Position numbers and translations under genes: made by a program
Shown here: one piece after another, positions 1-5,945 of the stretch
How positions within the stretch are numbered: position 1 is the stretch's first letter
Layout of the letters: each line of letters opens with the position of its first letter
The notes under the pieces: generated by a model
Told to the model about the DNA's origin: nothing
The model's input: the letters and a program-made list of their open reading frames with translations, nothing else
Databases searched by the model: none
Source of the DNA: Chlamydiota bacterium
Lineage (GTDB): Bacteria; Chlamydiota; Chlamydiia; Chlamydiales; JAJFMB01
Length of the DNA: 10,663 nt
NCBI GenBank assembly: GCA_021772355.1
Contig: JAJFMB010000233.1
Coordinates: 1 to 10,663 of the forward strand
Direction: 5' to 3'

Positions 1-842
1 TTCTTCATGGAGGTCCGGGTGTTGGAACAAACGATGGATATTGTCGCTTCTTTGATCTTAACAAATATAATGTCGTGATGTTTGATCAAAGGGGAGCGAT
101 GCGCTCCAAACCTCTTGGCTGTATGGAAGACAATACGACACAAGATTGCATCGAAGATATCGAAAAGCTAAGAAAACATTTAGGAATTGATCAATGGGTA
201 GTTTTTGGGGGATCATGGGGCTCACTGCTAGGAACCTTATACGGGCAGGAGCATCCTGAAGCATGTCTCGGGTTTGTCTTACGAGGAATATTTCTCGGTC
301 GCCCAGAAGATATGAACTTTTTTATGAAGGAAAAGGGTGCAGAAGAGGCTTACGAAGAGTTTCTCCTTAACTTTCCTGAAGAGGAGCGACACGATTTGCT
401 CGCAGCGACTTACAAACGTGTTATGGATCCCGATCCTGCCGTACACCTGGCAATGGCCCGTGCCTTCCTTCGTTTCCGCTTTATGTCCACTAACTTTATT
501 TCTTCAACCTCTCGTTTAGAAAAAATGCTGCAAGATGAACAGTTTATGCTCAGCTTTGGCAGAAAACCAATTTTCTATGCTGCACATCATTTTTTTATTG
601 AGCCTAATCAAGTCCTCTCACATATGGACCGCATTTCCCATCTTCCAGCTATTATTATACATGGAATTGCCGACAAGGCGACGTATCCGGAGCAAGCTCA
701 GCTACTCCACAGAGGGTGGAGGGGAAGCCGTTTGTGGATGATAGAGGGAGGTCATGACGCAGAGGACCCTGCTGTTGCTGAAGCTTTGCTTAAGGCAACA
801 GAAACCATGGCTGAAGAACTAGGGAGTAGCCAAGAATTATAA
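1..842 (+). CDS. Alpha/beta hydrolase, proline iminopeptidase (S33) family, copy 1 (5' end outside window)
   Basis: The reading frame is open from position 3 and ends at TAA 840-842, so the gene starts upstream of the window; about 279 residues are visible. It begins at the oxyanion-hole motif HGGPG, followed by DQRG, the nucleophile elbow GGSWGS (catalytic Ser), an Asp in HGIADKATYPEQA and a His in GGHDAEDP, giving a complete Ser-Asp-His triad. This layout is that of peptidase S33 proline iminopeptidases, cytoplasmic enzymes that remove N-terminal proline from peptides. About 35-40 residues are missing compared with the complete downstream paralogue, to which it is highly similar throughout. 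The cap region reads ARAFLRFRF where proline iminopeptidases have a W-x-x-W-E motif, so the substrate may not be N-terminal proline. The fold assignment is firm and the substrate is uncertain. Confidence 0.9.
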   Translation, partial: LHGGPGVGTNDGYCRFFDLNKYNVVMFDQRGAMRSKPLGCMEDNTTQDCIEDIEKLRKHLGIDQWVVFGGSWGSLLGTLYGQEHPEACLGFVLRGIFLGRPEDMNFFMKEKGAEEAYEEFLLNFPEEERHDLLAATYKRVMDPDPAVHLAMARAFLRFRFMSTNFISSTSRLEKMLQDEQFMLSFGRKPIFYAAHHFFIEPNQVLSHMDRISHLPAIIIHGIADKATYPEQAQLLHRGWRGSRLWMIEGGHDAEDPAVAEALLKATETMAEELGSSQEL

Positions 843-846
843 ATGC

Positions 847-851
847 TATTA
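847..851. repeat. Putative target-site duplication, left copy (TATTA)
   Basis: TATTA directly abuts the left end of the palindromic element and matches the five bases directly after its right end. A 5-bp match in AT-rich DNA can occur by chance, but its exact placement at both boundaries supports an insertion event. Confidence 0.55.
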
Positions 852-1012
852 CCCGTGATTGTGACCTAATCTGAGGCCAAGCGATACAAAGGGAGATTAG
901 ATTTCGAAAATTTTGACGAGAAGCATGTCAGTAGACATGTTGGAGGAGAAATTTATCGAAAGATGACCTTCATCTGTAGATGTTTGGCCTCAGATTAGGG
1001 CACAATCACGGG
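852..1012. mobile_element. MITE-like palindromic element with 29-bp terminal inverted repeats
   Basis: The segment starts CCCGTGATTGTGACC and ends with its inverse. The left arm 852-880 and right arm 984-1012 are inverted repeats of 29 bp with one mismatch (A864). Both ends are flanked by the same five bases, TATTA at 847-851 and 1013-1017, as expected of a target-site duplication (a TA dinucleotide duplication within it is also possible). The interior is partly palindromic: a central hairpin CATGTC-AGTA-GACATG lies at 924-939, and TTTCGA/TCGAAA blocks sit symmetrically around it. It contains no credible ORF. It lies 9 bp after the stop of hydrolase copy 1 and 80 bp before the start of copy 2. 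If transcribed it would fold into a very long hairpin and could affect transcript ends of copy 1 or expression of copy 2. The alternative is a non-mobile intergenic palindromic repeat. Confidence 0.7.
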
Positions 1013-1017
1013 TATTA
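1013..1017. repeat. Putative target-site duplication, right copy (TATTA)
   Basis: TATTA directly follows the CACGGG end of the palindromic element and is the partner of 847-851. Confidence 0.55.
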
Positions 1018-1092
1018 AGGCTGTGTGTTTTTTTGTGCCTAGTATGGGTTCAGATATTCTCTGAAGAAACAAAAGTAAAGGATCAACCGAAT

Positions 1093-2037
1093 ATGAAAAT
1101 TTTTTCCTCAAAACCTCGTCAAGAGGGTTATTTACCTGTTTCAGAGATCCATGAACTTTTTTATGCGCTCTATGGCAATCCTAATGGAATTCCTGTGGTT
1201 ATTCTTCATGGAGGTCCAGGTAGAGGAACGAATATACAGGATTGCCGTTTTTTTGATCTCGATAAGTACAACGTGATTGTGTTCGATCAAAGAGGGGCAA
1301 TGCGCTCAAAGCCCTATTCCTGCATGGAGGACAATACCACTCAAAATTGCATCGAAGATATCGAAAAACTAAGAAAGCATTTGGAGATAGATCAGTGGAT
1401 TGTTTTTGGAGGGTCATGGGGTTCATTGCTTGGAGTCTTGTATGGACAAGAGCATTCAAATTCGTGTCTGGGCTTTATCCTTAGTGGGGTATTGCTTGGT
1501 CGTCCAGAAGATATTAACTTTTTTAAGATGGAAAAGGGCGCAGAAGATGTCTACGAAGAGTTTCTTCTAAACTTTCCGGAAGAGGAAAGGCATGATTTGC
1601 TTGCAGCATGTTACAAGCGCGCCATGGATCCAGACCCTGCAGTTCGTTTGGAAATTGCCCGCGCTTTTCTTCGTTTTCGCTATATGTCTATAAACAATTT
1701 TCCTTCGGCTTCTCGCTTAAAAGAAATATTGGAAGATGATAGGTATGTGCTTAGTGCCGGCAGAACCACTCTCTATTACACAGCGCATCAATTTTTTATT
1801 GGGCCGAATCAAGTTCTCTCAAATATGGACCGCATTTCACATCTTCCTGCCATTATTGTGCAAGGCAAAGCCGATAAGGCAACATATCCGGAGCAGGCTC
1901 TTCTTCTCCATCAGGGGTGGAAGGGGAGTCGCTTATGGATGGTGGATGCTGGGCATGAAACAGCAGATCCCATTCTTGCTGAAGCGTTGTATGAGGCTAT
2001 CAGAACTTTGGAGAGTGAACTAGTCGATGGAGACTGA
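1093..2037 (+). CDS. Alpha/beta hydrolase, proline iminopeptidase (S33) family, copy 2
   Basis: A 314-aa protein, the normal length for proline iminopeptidases (roughly 310-320). I chose ATG 1093 because AAAGGA lies about 10 bases upstream; the frame stays open to a TTG at 1033, but that start has no good ribosome site. Motifs: HGGPG 39-43, DQRG 65-68, GGSWGS 106-111 with Ser108, Asp261 in GKADKATYPEQA and His288 in DAGHETADP, a complete triad. No signal peptide, so it is probably cytoplasmic. The cap reads ARAFLRFR at 189-196 and YTAHQFF at 229-235. The Serratia-type enzyme has W-x-x-W-E and ENHYF there, whose glutamates bind the free N-terminus of the peptide, and both seem replaced here. 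The frequent silent differences from copy 1 indicate an old duplication. Its last 18 bp overlap the end of the convergent prpF-like gene. Confidence 0.92.
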   Translation: MKIFSSKPRQEGYLPVSEIHELFYALYGNPNGIPVVILHGGPGRGTNIQDCRFFDLDKYNVIVFDQRGAMRSKPYSCMEDNTTQNCIEDIEKLRKHLEIDQWIVFGGSWGSLLGVLYGQEHSNSCLGFILSGVLLGRPEDINFFKMEKGAEDVYEEFLLNFPEEERHDLLAACYKRAMDPDPAVRLEIARAFLRFRYMSINNFPSASRLKEILEDDRYVLSAGRTTLYYTAHQFFIGPNQVLSNMDRISHLPAIIVQGKADKATYPEQALLLHQGWKGSRLWMVDAGHETADPILAEALYEAIRTLESELVDGD

Positions 2038-2991
2038 CCCCTTCATCAAACAACGAGCTGTTCTTTCGACTGTGATTTTTTCTGTGTCTCCTTCGATGAA
2101 CAGCTCCATCTCCCCTTCTGGATGAACAATGGTCATTCGATCACCCTCTTTCTTGAAACATTGGTTCACGATTGAGCCAGGTATTAGGGCGGCAGCTGCG
2201 GTGCAGATGCCGCATGAGACGGCATAGGCCTTGTGCATTTTTTGCACAGCCATCATGCGGGCATAGAGGGTGCCGGGGTTGGAGTGTTTGGCTACAAAAG
2301 CGATTTTTGGCAATGAACCGCTTGGAAAGATGCCCATGGCTTTAGCGCATTCTAGTCTTAACTCTTCGAGTTTCTTCAAATCTTGCGGCTTCATATCCGA
2401 AGGTGTTTCTTGTCCTGTAAATCCGAGGCTATCTGCCTTGAGAAAAATGACGGGATCGAGACAATTAATTAGCGAAACATCGATCCCTTCAATACGATCG
2501 CAGATATTTCCCGTCTGAAGACTTACGGGAGGATTGTGAAAATGTAGTGCGACACGCGAACCTGTTTGTGGAACTCCCGCAATAGGTTTAGGGATATCGG
2601 AAGAAACTTCGGCAGAGATTAGCATCTGTGTATTGGTGTCAAAAATCTCAAAGGGCTTGTCTGGAGCGACTAGTTCTTCTTCTATGGCAAAAAGTGCGGC
2701 AGCAGAGAGAAGATTGCCACAAAACCCTTCGTAATCGACGATAGCCTCTGCAATGTGAACAAAGGCAAATTGGAACTGTATGCACCCCTCTTTATCTTGA
2801 CTCACGATGCCAACACGGCTTGTCAAAGGGTCTGCCCCTCCCAAACCATCAATTTGACGGGAATCCGGACTTCCCATCACTTTTAGCAGAATCTTGCGTA
2901 GAGTGTCGCGATCCTGTGGCAGGTCTCTTGCGTGAAAGAGTACCCCTTTAGATGTTCCCCCTCGGTAGAGAGAGCATGGTATGGTCTTCAT
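2020..2991 (-). CDS. prpF: PrpF/GalD-family isomerase (DUF453)
   Basis: A 323-aa protein with hallmarks of the PrpF family (2-methylaconitate isomerase, 4-oxalomesaconate tautomerase GalD, methylitaconate isomerase). These cytoplasmic, cofactor-free enzymes have a diaminopimelate-epimerase-like double fold. Visible motifs are SLYRGGTSKG 7-16 at the N-terminus, GGADPLTSRVGIV 51-63, FCGN 90-93 with Cys91 as the expected catalytic Cys, MHKAYAVSCGICTAAAA in the second half and a closing RTARCLMKGSV. The family Lys in TSKVAIV is Arg59 here; its distance to Cys91 (32 residues) fits the Lys73/Cys107 pair I recall for Shewanella PrpF. At 323 aa it is shorter than most members (about 360-400). No methylcitrate-cycle genes are nearby, so the substrate is open. 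The ATG at 2991 has only a weak ribosome site. It is divergent from the gene at 3100 and convergent with the hydrolase. Confidence 0.85.
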   Translation of the reverse strand: MKTIPCSLYRGGTSKGVLFHARDLPQDRDTLRKILLKVMGSPDSRQIDGLGGADPLTSRVGIVSQDKEGCIQFQFAFVHIAEAIVDYEGFCGNLLSAAALFAIEEELVAPDKPFEIFDTNTQMLISAEVSSDIPKPIAGVPQTGSRVALHFHNPPVSLQTGNICDRIEGIDVSLINCLDPVIFLKADSLGFTGQETPSDMKPQDLKKLEELRLECAKAMGIFPSGSLPKIAFVAKHSNPGTLYARMMAVQKMHKAYAVSCGICTAAAALIPGSIVNQCFKKEGDRMTIVHPEGEMELFIEGDTEKITVERTARCLMKGSVSID

Positions 2992-3043
2992 GGCTTACTT
3001 TTAACTTTTTTTTTGGAAAGTGTACAGCAAAGAGGTTTTTTTG

Positions 3044-3072
3044 TTGACAGTTAGTGGGTTATGAATCATCAT
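3044..3072 (+). promoter_or_regulatory. Probable sigma-70-type promoter of the orphan gene at 3100
   Basis: A perfect TTGACA (3044-3049) is followed after 17 bp by CATCAT (3067-3072), four of six bases of the -10 consensus. Transcription would start near 3079, just ahead of the AAGGAGG ribosome site. This also argues against the in-frame ATG at 3061, which would lie inside the promoter. Confidence 0.45.
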
Positions 3073-3085
3073 TTCCACCCAAATC

Positions 3086-3092
3086 AAGGAGG
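3086..3092 (+). promoter_or_regulatory. Strong Shine-Dalgarno site AAGGAGG fixing the start at 3100
   Basis: AAGGAGG lies 7 bases upstream of ATG 3100 and matches the 16S tail fully. It decides between this ATG and the in-frame ATG at 3061, which has no ribosome site. Confidence 0.8.
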
Positions 3093-3099
3093 CGATCCC

Positions 3100-4041
3100 A
3101 TGACAGGTATCATTGTAACCTTACCCGAACAATACACCATTTCAGAGTCCACTGCTGGAAATGGAAGAGTTAGGAGTAAAGGTGTAGGTAAAGACCAAGC
3201 ATTTCGCACAGTCATTATGGAATTAGTGAATAGTAAGGCACTTGCAGATAAGGTCGATAAATATAGCAGAAAAGGGTCCTTTCCTGATTATTTTGAAGTA
3301 GAGTCACATCAGGAGCATAGCTATCCTGGTACTTTTGATAGAGGACACTTCAAACTTTTTGTTTTCAAAGATGTTCATGAAGAAATGATTGATCCTAAGA
3401 GTGGGGAGACTCTGTATGACACTAAAACGTTAAATGTTGACCCCAACGAGGGCTTCTCTGTCTTGATGAATGCCAAAACGCAATCAGGAAAACCTCTACA
3501 AATTCTCTTATCTGGTTGCCCTCATATAGTAAATGTGATTCGAACCAATTTCCCTGAGAAATTTCAGGTCACTTCACAGTGCATCCTTGGTAGTTTAGGT
3601 GACGATGCTGCAGATGACTATGATCATAATATTCGCGACATCGTTTCTGCAATGATCACTGATAACAAAGATAAAATAGAAGACCATTTTGCTAATTGTC
3701 AAGATCAAGGGGTTATGTCTGCTTTAACCTTAGTTTCCGATGGAAATCTGCGGTATCCGCGCACTGATGATTTAGGAAAATATACATTAAAAATCGAAGC
3801 TTCTTCAGGTAGCGTAATTGAACAAACAATCACCGTCACTGATTCAGGCTTTTGCGCCAACATCGACGCGGAAGTTGAAGTAGGAGTTGCTCTTGGAGGG
3901 GTTCCTTTGAAGCTGACTTTGCAGGGAGAGAGAAAACAGACACTTAAGGGTTCAGAATCAAGAGTTCGTCCTGAAAGAAGATTTAGAAATAGAGATAGGG
4001 TTTTAAAGGTCTTTGGTGGTGTTAAAAAATATTCCAAGTGA
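3100..4041 (+). CDS. Orphan 313-aa protein, function unknown
   Basis: I do not recognise this protein. It begins MTGIIVTLPEQYTISES, has no signal peptide and no membrane segment. It is mixed in character: a charged N-terminal half with a His- and Asp-rich stretch around SHQEHSYPGTFDRGHF; a middle with FSVLMNAKTQSGKPLQILLSG that reads as beta strands; and an acidic LGDDAADDYDH segment. A likely beta-strand region (YTLKIEASSGSVIEQTITVTD) comes next, and the tail is strongly basic (RVRPERRFRNRDR, then VKKYSK). Such a basic tail can bind nucleic acid or phosphoinositides, but that is only a possibility. It has its own probable promoter and an excellent ribosome site, so it is a real gene. It ends in TGA two bases before the end of the convergent phosphatase/nuclease gene, leaving no room for a separate terminator. 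Confidence 0.8.
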   Translation: MTGIIVTLPEQYTISESTAGNGRVRSKGVGKDQAFRTVIMELVNSKALADKVDKYSRKGSFPDYFEVESHQEHSYPGTFDRGHFKLFVFKDVHEEMIDPKSGETLYDTKTLNVDPNEGFSVLMNAKTQSGKPLQILLSGCPHIVNVIRTNFPEKFQVTSQCILGSLGDDAADDYDHNIRDIVSAMITDNKDKIEDHFANCQDQGVMSALTLVSDGNLRYPRTDDLGKYTLKIEASSGSVIEQTITVTDSGFCANIDAEVEVGVALGGVPLKLTLQGERKQTLKGSESRVRPERRFRNRDRVLKVFGGVKKYSK

Positions 4042-4043
4042 TG

Positions 4044-5054
4044 TTAAGGTGCCACTTGCTTCCATATTCCTTGAAAACCATCAATAGCTAACTGTCGCAC
4101 CCCTTTTTTGTGAACCATTCCATGTAAGACAGGGCGATGGTCCGAGGCATTGCTTTGATCAAAAGCTAATAAGGCTTTTGTCGTGGGATAGCTAAAGAGG
4201 TAGGGCTGTAGTTTTTTCCAAAATAGGTCTGCCAATTTCCAAAGCTTAGGAAATGTTTTCTCGGGCCAGCTTTTCTTATGCGTCTCTTTGATAAAGATGT
4301 AATCTAGTTCTCTTCGTTCCAGTGCTTTTCCGTCTCTATGGTTGACGTTGGTCGCTTGGTGGGTGCGATTTAGCTTAAATCCTTTTTGCGTAAATGTGGC
4401 AAATCTTTCCGGAGCATTTTCCGGGGTGCTGTTCATATCTCCACCAATGATCTGGATTTCGGTGACGCCAAGGGTATTCAGCTTTTTGGCGATTTCCTGA
4501 CAATACCTGTTACCCATTTGCGCACACTCTGGTTTTACTACCCCTTGGGTATCCACTTCCGCTTTAAAATTAAAACCCGGAACGTGAACTGAAACAAAAG
4601 CAACAACTTTTTTGGTTTTGAGATCTGTAGCTGTGGCAATGGCGACGGGTTTGGATTTTCCCTCTCCTATATTAAGAGATTGAGAATGATTTCTGACGTT
4701 AGTAAATCGAGATTTTGCCAGGGCAACCAGGGTATCGACTTGACCGTTTTTCAAATAGGAAAAATGATAATCATTTTTGATACTGTGAATCAATGGCTTG
4801 GCCGAACGACCCATTTCCCCAACTTCTTGTAAAAGGTAGGCATCGGGTTTGTAGGTGATTAGAGCGTCTCTCGTTTTCTTTAAAGCTGATTGATATTCTC
4901 GTTGAAAACCTCGATCAGTTACCTCGTAATCCCATGTGGGTCTATCCGCTTTAATTTGAGTTTGAACACCCTTTGCTCGTTGGGTGTCGGTTGTCAGGAC
5001 CTGTTGATGATAGTCCCTAACCCCATACCCCATGTTATAAGAAATAATCTTCAT
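4044..5054 (-). CDS. Endonuclease/exonuclease/phosphatase (EEP) family hydrolase
   Basis: A 336-aa protein with every hallmark of the EEP (DNase I/AP endonuclease/inositol-phosphatase/sphingomyelinase) fold: SYNMG with Asn7, LLQEVG with the metal-binding Glu77, SVHVPG with His157, GGDMNSTPEN with Asp206 and Asn208, ELDYIF with Asp251, and SDHRPV with the catalytic pair Asp305-His306. It is therefore expected to be an active Mg2+-dependent phosphoesterase acting on DNA, RNA, phosphoinositide or another phosphodiester; the sequence does not show which. No Sec signal is visible, so it acts in the cytoplasm or is exported by a non-Sec route. The ATG at 5054 is preceded by AAGG six bases upstream. 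It is divergent from the ART-like gene and tail-to-tail with the orphan gene at 3100. Confidence 0.88.
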   Translation of the reverse strand: MKIISYNMGYGVRDYHQQVLTTDTQRAKGVQTQIKADRPTWDYEVTDRGFQREYQSALKKTRDALITYKPDAYLLQEVGEMGRSAKPLIHSIKNDYHFSYLKNGQVDTLVALAKSRFTNVRNHSQSLNIGEGKSKPVAIATATDLKTKKVVAFVSVHVPGFNFKAEVDTQGVVKPECAQMGNRYCQEIAKKLNTLGVTEIQIIGGDMNSTPENAPERFATFTQKGFKLNRTHQATNVNHRDGKALERRELDYIFIKETHKKSWPEKTFPKLWKLADLFWKKLQPYLFSYPTTKALLAFDQSNASDHRPVLHGMVHKKGVRQLAIDGFQGIWKQVAP

Positions 5055-5173
5055 TGTCTGCCTTAATAATTATGGGTAGTATATTACTATAACTCATAAT
5101 TTAATAAAACTTAATAAAATATTTAACTAAAATTCACTTTGTTAACATATAATTATAATATGGTTAAATGGGT
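5055..5173. promoter_or_regulatory. AT-rich divergent promoter region
   Basis: This very AT-rich stretch separates two divergent genes. On the plus strand there are two adjacent TATAAT hexamers (5148-5153 and 5154-5159) with no convincing -35 partner; a start near 5166 would give a very short leader before the GAGGGG ribosome site. On the minus strand TATAGT (5091-5086) is the best -10 candidate for the EEP gene. The near-repeat TTAATAAAAC/TTAATAAAAT occurs at 5101-5120. Confidence 0.45.
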
Positions 5174-5180
5174 AGAGGGG
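5174..5180 (+). promoter_or_regulatory. Ribosome-binding site AGAGGGG deciding the start at 5186
   Basis: This purine run sits 5 bases ahead of ATG 5186. The in-frame ATG at 5168 would place the run inside the coding region and has no ribosome site of its own. Confidence 0.6.
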
Positions 5181-5185
5181 ATAAA

Positions 5186-5680
5186 ATGAGTTTTTTAGGT
5201 GCATTAACAAGAGGTTTTGGTGGTGAATTAGCAAGGGGTGCCGGAGAATTATTCGGTGCTGCAAGAGGTGCTGCGCCAGCGGTTCGCTCTATATCGACAG
5301 TTGCTGACACAACCGATATGGCGAAGAGGAAGTTTTCCGAAATGGTAGAAGCACAACGAAACAATTCTACTCGAGGTTGTTTTGTAGGTTATCATTGTAC
5401 GACACCTGAGAATGCGGTGAATTTGTTAGAGACACAGCAATTTTTGGGAAAGCATGGTGGAGTATGGGTAGGATCTGATCCAGAAGAACTAAGCCATTAT
5501 GGTGGAGCTGTTCTTAAGGTGGTCTCGGATTCACCAGTATATAAAGAGTCATTTGGGGATCACTATCGCGTCCCTTCCGCTGAGGGATTAAGATTTATCG
5601 CTCATGACTATAACTCTACTGCATCGGGCACGCGGCATGCAGAAGGCTCCGATGCTTATGACTTTGGTTTTTACGAATAA
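5186..5680 (+). CDS. Small protein with possible ADP-ribosyltransferase-like core
   Basis: A 164-aa protein in two parts. Residues 1-40 are rich in Gly and Ala (FLGALTRGFGGELARGAGEL and on), probably an amphipathic helix or disordered leader, without a classical Sec signal. Residues 65-115 read FVGYHCTTPENAVNLL, then GGVWVGSDPEELSHYGGAVLKVV. This resembles the H-x-T...N-A...G-v-w/y-f...Y order of ADP-ribosyltransferase folds (PARP/diphtheria-toxin H-Y-E type and RNA 2'-phosphotransferase type), with His70 and Tyr105 as candidate NAD-binding residues. The third residue of the triad is not clear; acidic residues near the end (AEGSDAYDFGFYE) are candidates. If correct, it could be a toxin or effector. 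It is a single-gene unit ended by the terminator at 5803. The assignment to the fold is tentative; the gene itself is well supported. Confidence 0.72.
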   Translation: MSFLGALTRGFGGELARGAGELFGAARGAAPAVRSISTVADTTDMAKRKFSEMVEAQRNNSTRGCFVGYHCTTPENAVNLLETQQFLGKHGGVWVGSDPEELSHYGGAVLKVVSDSPVYKESFGDHYRVPSAEGLRFIAHDYNSTASGTRHAEGSDAYDFGFYE

Positions 5681-5802
5681 GGAACGCTAACACTTTTCTT
5701 TCTTAATGCCAGAAGTGAAAGCTATTGGAATATGTTGCACAGGATTTCAGATAGATGCGAAAAAAATTCTTAGCCCGTAAAGACTAAATAATTCTTTCTA
5801 AG

Positions 5803-5828
5803 GAGCCAAATCGATGGCTCTTTTTTTA
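5803..5828 (+). terminator. Rho-independent terminator after the ART-like gene
   Basis: A stem GAGCCA/TGGCTC (5803-5808 with 5815-5820) encloses the loop AATCGA, and a run of seven T follows (5821-5827). Flanking AAG can pair with part of the T run and lengthen the stem. It is one-directional, since the minus strand has no T run after the stem. It lies about 120 bases after the ART-like stop codon. Confidence 0.88.
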
Positions 5829-5945
5829 TTGAAATTCAGATGATATGATTGTTGACACCCGAAATTACTTAGCAGTAACACAAAGAATACTTATACGTGA
5901 ACCTGTGTTCAATGAATAAATTAAAGTTGGGTAGGTTTTATAAAT

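Noticed and set aside
1033..1092. TTG at 1033 as the start of hydrolase copy 2
   Set aside because: The extra 20 residues are not typical of the family, and AAAGGA precedes ATG 1093, which gives the normal length.
1199..1459. Minus-strand open frame inside hydrolase copy 2 (and similar ones inside other genes)
   Set aside because: It is antisense to a well-supported gene with clear motifs and has no motif or ribosome site of its own.
3061..3099. Upstream in-frame ATG as the start of the orphan gene
   Set aside because: It has no ribosome site and would sit between the -35 and -10 elements; AAGGAGG points to ATG 3100.
5898..5911. Short palindrome TGAAC-CTGT-GTTCA downstream of the IQM-like gene
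   Set aside because: A 5-bp stem without a T run on the minus strand; not supported as a terminator or operator.
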